A stretch of DNA of 49,366 nt from assembly GCA_035535195.1 (NCBI GenBank), contig DATLQK010000073.1:1-49366 (forward strand), given 5' to 3'. A program made the translations under genes and the position numbers. Shown here in pieces: positions 47,102 through 49,366 of the stretch. The notes under the pieces are model-generated. The model saw only the letters and a program-made list of their open reading frames with translations. It was not told the DNA's origin and made no database searches. Position 1 is the stretch's first letter; every line of letters starts with the position of its first letter. Source of the DNA: JACDAN01 sp035535195 (GTDB lineage Bacteria; Actinomycetota; Thermoleophilia; Gaiellales; Gaiellaceae).

Positions 47102-47754
47102 TGGGCTACCGGGCGGGGCTGCGCGCCGGCGCCGGTTTCGCGCTGCCGACGTTCGTCCTCGCCGTCTCCTTCGGCGTGCTCGCGCGGCAGCTGGGGTGGG
47201 GGGTACTGGCGCCGATCGTCTCGTCCGCGGTCGTGTTCTCCGGGTCGGCGCAGTTCGCGATCGCCGACGTGCTCGGGGCCGGCGGGAGCGCGGCGGCCGC
47301 GATCGTGGCGGCCGTCCTCGTCAACGCTCGCTTCGGGGTGATGGGCGTGGCGGCGGCGTCGGCGTTCCGCGGCGGCCGGCTGCGGCGTGCGATCGAGGGG
47401 CAGGCCACGGTGGACGCCTCCTGGGCGCTCGCGAACCGCGGCGGCGGGCGCTTCGACCGCGAGCTGATGATCGGCGCGACGCTGCCGCAGTACGTCGCCT
47501 GGGTCGCCGGCACGGTGCTCGGCGTCGTCGCCGGCGACGCGATCGACCCGGAGGCGCTCGGCCTCGACGTCCTCTTCCCTGCGTTCTTTCTGGCGCTGCT
47601 GATCGACGAGCTACGCAACGGTCGGCAGCACGTCGCCGCCGCGGTGATCGCTGCGGTCGTCGCCGTCGCCCTGATCCCGTTCACGCCGCCGGGCATACCG
47701 ATCGTGGTCGCCTGCGTCGGCGCGCTGCTCGGGCTGCGGGGGACCGGGCGGTGA
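47101..47754 (+). CDS. azlC: AzlC family branched-chain amino acid exporter subunit
   Basis: A 217-residue polytopic protein starting YRAGLRAGAGFALPTFVLAV with FSGSAQFAIADVLGAGGSAA and VLVNARFGVMGVA, the AzlC signatures. With AzlD it forms a two-subunit exporter of branched-chain amino acids or related compounds. About seven hydrophobic segments. GTG 47101 overlaps the stop of the peptidase gene (TAGTG) and its TGA overlaps azlD (GTGA), so peptidase and exporter are co-expressed; export of excess amino acids from peptide breakdown would make sense, as inference. Confidence 0.92.
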   Translation: MGYRAGLRAGAGFALPTFVLAVSFGVLARQLGWGVLAPIVSSAVVFSGSAQFAIADVLGAGGSAAAAIVAAVLVNARFGVMGVAAASAFRGGRLRRAIEGQATVDASWALANRGGGRFDRELMIGATLPQYVAWVAGTVLGVVAGDAIDPEALGLDVLFPAFFLALLIDELRNGRQHVAAAVIAAVVAVALIPFTPPGIPIVVACVGALLGLRGTGR

Positions 47755-48056
47755 CGGCGGTCTGGACCTCGATCGCGGTTGTTGCGGGCGTGAACTTCGC
47801 GATCAAGGCGGCGGGGCCGGTCTTCCTCGGCGGTCGCGAGCTGCCCGACGTGCTCGTGCGCGTGATCGCGCTCTTGGCGTCGGCGATCCTGGCGGCTCTG
47901 GTGGTCGTCGGGACCTTCAGCGACGAGGGCGAGCTGAGCATCGACGCGCAGACCGCCGGCGTCGCGGTGGCCGGCGTGGCGTTCGTGCTCCGGTTGCCGC
48001 TGCTCGTCGCGATCGGGCTCGGAGCGGTCGCCGCGGCGCTGCTGCGAGCGCTCTAG
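47751..48056 (+). CDS. azlD: AzlD family branched-chain amino acid exporter subunit
   Basis: A 101-residue protein with three to four membrane helices; IKAAGPVFLGGRELPDVLVRVIALLASAIL is the typical AzlD core, here split by its GG turn. It is the small partner of AzlC. GTG start overlaps the azlC stop. Its TAG shares the palindrome CTAG (48053-48056) with the stop of the convergent YihY gene. Confidence 0.9.
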   Translation: MTAVWTSIAVVAGVNFAIKAAGPVFLGGRELPDVLVRVIALLASAILAALVVVGTFSDEGELSIDAQTAGVAVAGVAFVLRLPLLVAIGLGAVAAALLRAL

Positions 48057-48994
48057 CCGGTCGTCTCGCGCCGCTCCCACAGCGTCGCGTTGACGACCGC
48101 GGCGGCGACGGCCAGCCTGCTGACGAGGAAGAGGCCGAGCAGGAGGGCCGCTGCGAGGCCGAGACTGCCGTACGTTCCCTCCTTGGCGAGGGCGTACGGC
48201 GTGATCACGTACGCCACGACGACGTTCAGGATCTCGCTGCCGACTCCGTAGAGCAGCGCCCCGGGGACGAGCGCCACCCAGCTCGCGCCACGGTGCGGGA
48301 GCTGGACCGAGACGAGGAGCCAGAAGCCGACATAGGGCACGATGGCCAGAAGCGTCGCGAGCAATCCGGGCACGCCCGACCACGCGCGTAGGGCCTGTAC
48401 GAGAGCGACCACGGTCGCAAAGGCGAGCATCAGGCCCAGCAATCGGAGCGCGGCGAGCAGTGTCGGCCGTGGAGCCGCCGTACGGAGGTCCATCCAGACG
48501 AGCCGGTGCGCGCCGATCAGGGCGCGGAGCAGGCTACGCGTGACCCAGACGAGCACGGGGATCCCGATCACGATCGCGTACCAGCGGTTCGGGCTCTCCG
48601 CTGCCTGGGTGATCGAGCCCGAGACCAGGCCGTCGACGCCGAGTGCCTTCGCGGCTTCCTCGGGTGAACCCGACGATGCGTCTGCCGCGATGCCGAGCCC
48701 GGCGACGGCGACGAGCGCCAGCGGCAGCAGCCAGATGAAGAGCCGGTAGGCGAGGGCGCCGGCGAGGATCCCGCCCGCGACTTCGCTGTCCCGCTCGATC
48801 ATCTCGAAGACGGCGTCGACGGACCTGTGCCGCCGGCGTTCGGCCTGTGCCCGCTGCGTGAGCCGTTCCGCGTCGCCGCGGACCGCACCGATCCAGGCTC
48901 GTCCGCGATCGCGTCTCGACGACGCCAGCTTCTCCGGGGCCTGCTCTCGTTCCGCGGGTTCAACTTTCTCGGTCGTGGACGTATCGTGCCCCAC
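48053..48994 (-). CDS. YihY/virulence factor BrkB family membrane protein
   Basis: A 313-residue protein: about 75 charged cytoplasmic residues, then six membrane segments of the YihY (formerly RNase BN) family, including AGGILAGALAYRLFIWLLPLA at the start, IVPYVGFWLLVSVQLPH, ALVPGALLYGVGSEILN and a final AVAAAVVNATLWERRE. Function of the family is unsettled; a transport role is often suggested. The start GTG at 48994 has a good SD (GGAGAG, 5 nt spacing on the minus strand); the open frame upstream overlaps the next gene and looks non-coding. Confidence 0.88.
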   Translation of the reverse strand: MGHDTSTTEKVEPAEREQAPEKLASSRRDRGRAWIGAVRGDAERLTQRAQAERRRHRSVDAVFEMIERDSEVAGGILAGALAYRLFIWLLPLALVAVAGLGIAADASSGSPEEAAKALGVDGLVSGSITQAAESPNRWYAIVIGIPVLVWVTRSLLRALIGAHRLVWMDLRTAAPRPTLLAALRLLGLMLAFATVVALVQALRAWSGVPGLLATLLAIVPYVGFWLLVSVQLPHRGASWVALVPGALLYGVGSEILNVVVAYVITPYALAKEGTYGSLGLAAALLLGLFLVSRLAVAAAVVNATLWERRETTG

Positions 48995-49043
48995 GAGCTC
49001 TCCGTGAGCCAGATCGGCGGTGCCGAGCTCGCCCTGAGGGCGG

Positions 49044-49366
49044 TCACGCGCCGGGCGACCACTTCTCGCGTCGCAGCCGCAGATAGTTGGCCAGCAGGCC
49101 CGGCCAGAAGCCGAGGAGCGCGCCGCCACCGAAGGCGAGCCCGACGACGAGAGCCAGGCCGCCGATCGCGAGCGCGAGGACGAGCGCGGCGCCGAGGACG
49201 TAGCCGGCCCTGGTGCCGAAGCGAAAGATGCGGCCGCGGTTTCGCTCTACCTCTGCCTCGCCTCTCAGGAAGAGTCGATCCCGCCGGGCGAGCACGACCG
49301 TCGCGACGAGGGGGCCGAAGATCCCGGCCGTGAACGCGACAACGAAGGCGGCCCACCCGTAGTCCG
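49044..49366 (-). CDS. Membrane protein, C-terminal part (cut by the right edge)
   Basis: The minus-strand frame is open to the window edge, giving at least 106 residues. It has a first hydrophobic helix (WAAFVVAFTAGIFGPLVATVV), a charged loop ARRDRLFLRGEAEVERNRG, then two more helices (YVLGAALVLALAIGGLALVV and LAFGGGALLGFWPGLLANYL) and ends with a basic tail RRLREKW-like (LRLRREKWSPGA). A GTG at 49295 could start a shorter product, but the helix upstream of it argues that the gene continues past the window. No family recognised. Confidence 0.65.
   Translation of the reverse strand, partial: DYGWAAFVVAFTAGIFGPLVATVVLARRDRLFLRGEAEVERNRGRIFRFGTRAGYVLGAALVLALAIGGLALVVGLAFGGGALLGFWPGLLANYLRLRREKWSPGA

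Noticed and set aside
1..49366. CRISPR arrays, insertion sequences, prophage or attachment sites
   Set aside because: No repeated spacers, transposase, integrase or terminal inverted repeats were seen; gene content and base composition look uniform.

Overview
The window is a very GC-rich, densely coded chromosomal segment of an actinobacterium, most likely class Thermoleophilia (Gaiellales or Solirubrobacterales type); this lineage call is an inference from gene content, not a search. Supporting signs: a mycobacterial-type decaprenyl-phosphate phosphoribosyltransferase, a fused SecD-SecF, a division cluster without ftsA, frequent GTG/TTG starts, GTGA/ATGA start-stop overlaps, and many genes whose start codon sits 6-7 nt after a TANNNT box (leaderless transcription). 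I see no mobile element, CRISPR array, tRNA or rRNA. No gene-free stretch exceeds about 240 bases.

Layout. 1-3.2 kb: end of a UbiA-family gene, a coiled-coil gene, then queA-tgt-yajC-secDF, the classical queuosine/Sec block. 5.9-14.5 kb: accessory genes: a phasin-like coiled coil, an ABC1 kinase, a lipoprotein with an internal repeat, a GGDEF/HD-GYP cyclic-di-GMP protein, an OmpR-type regulator with a degenerate receiver, a MmcQ/YjbR protein, an ArsR-SRPBCC pair, an ECF sigma factor coupled to ogt, and a PfkB kinase. 14.5-29.1 kb: the dcw cluster mraZ-rsmH-ftsL-ftsI-murE-murF-mraY-murD-ftsW-murG-murC-murB-ftsQ-ftsZ, behind a promoter carrying four 10-bp MraZ-type repeats. MurE has the DNPR motif of meso-diaminopimelate enzymes. 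29.2-33.5 kb: a glycine cleavage operon gcvT-gcvH-gcvPA-gcvPB with split P protein. 33.5-49.4 kb: a mosaic of short units: small membrane protein, ankyrin protein, LysR/MFS divergent pair, threonine aldolase, serine hydrolase, CAX antiporter / HAD hydrolase divergent pair, a Cys-rich protein, nfo / gltX divergent pair, a 54-residue small ORF, a single-domain response regulator, M3-like and M14-like metallopeptidases, azlCD, a YihY-family protein and a partial membrane protein.

The most interesting signals are small-scale. Two divergent gene pairs (nfo/gltX and CAX/HAD) have start codons only 18-19 bp apart with one central TANNNTA heptamer that reads as a -10 box on both strands, so both genes would be leaderless from one symmetric promoter. 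The same -10-to-start spacing supports a 54-residue ORF opposite the 3' end of gltX and fixes several start sites. Several genes (ftsW, the MFS gene, nfo) also run 104-143 nt into a neighbour's reading frame with basic, low-complexity tails. I do not see a convincing new multi-gene system; most of the window is housekeeping.
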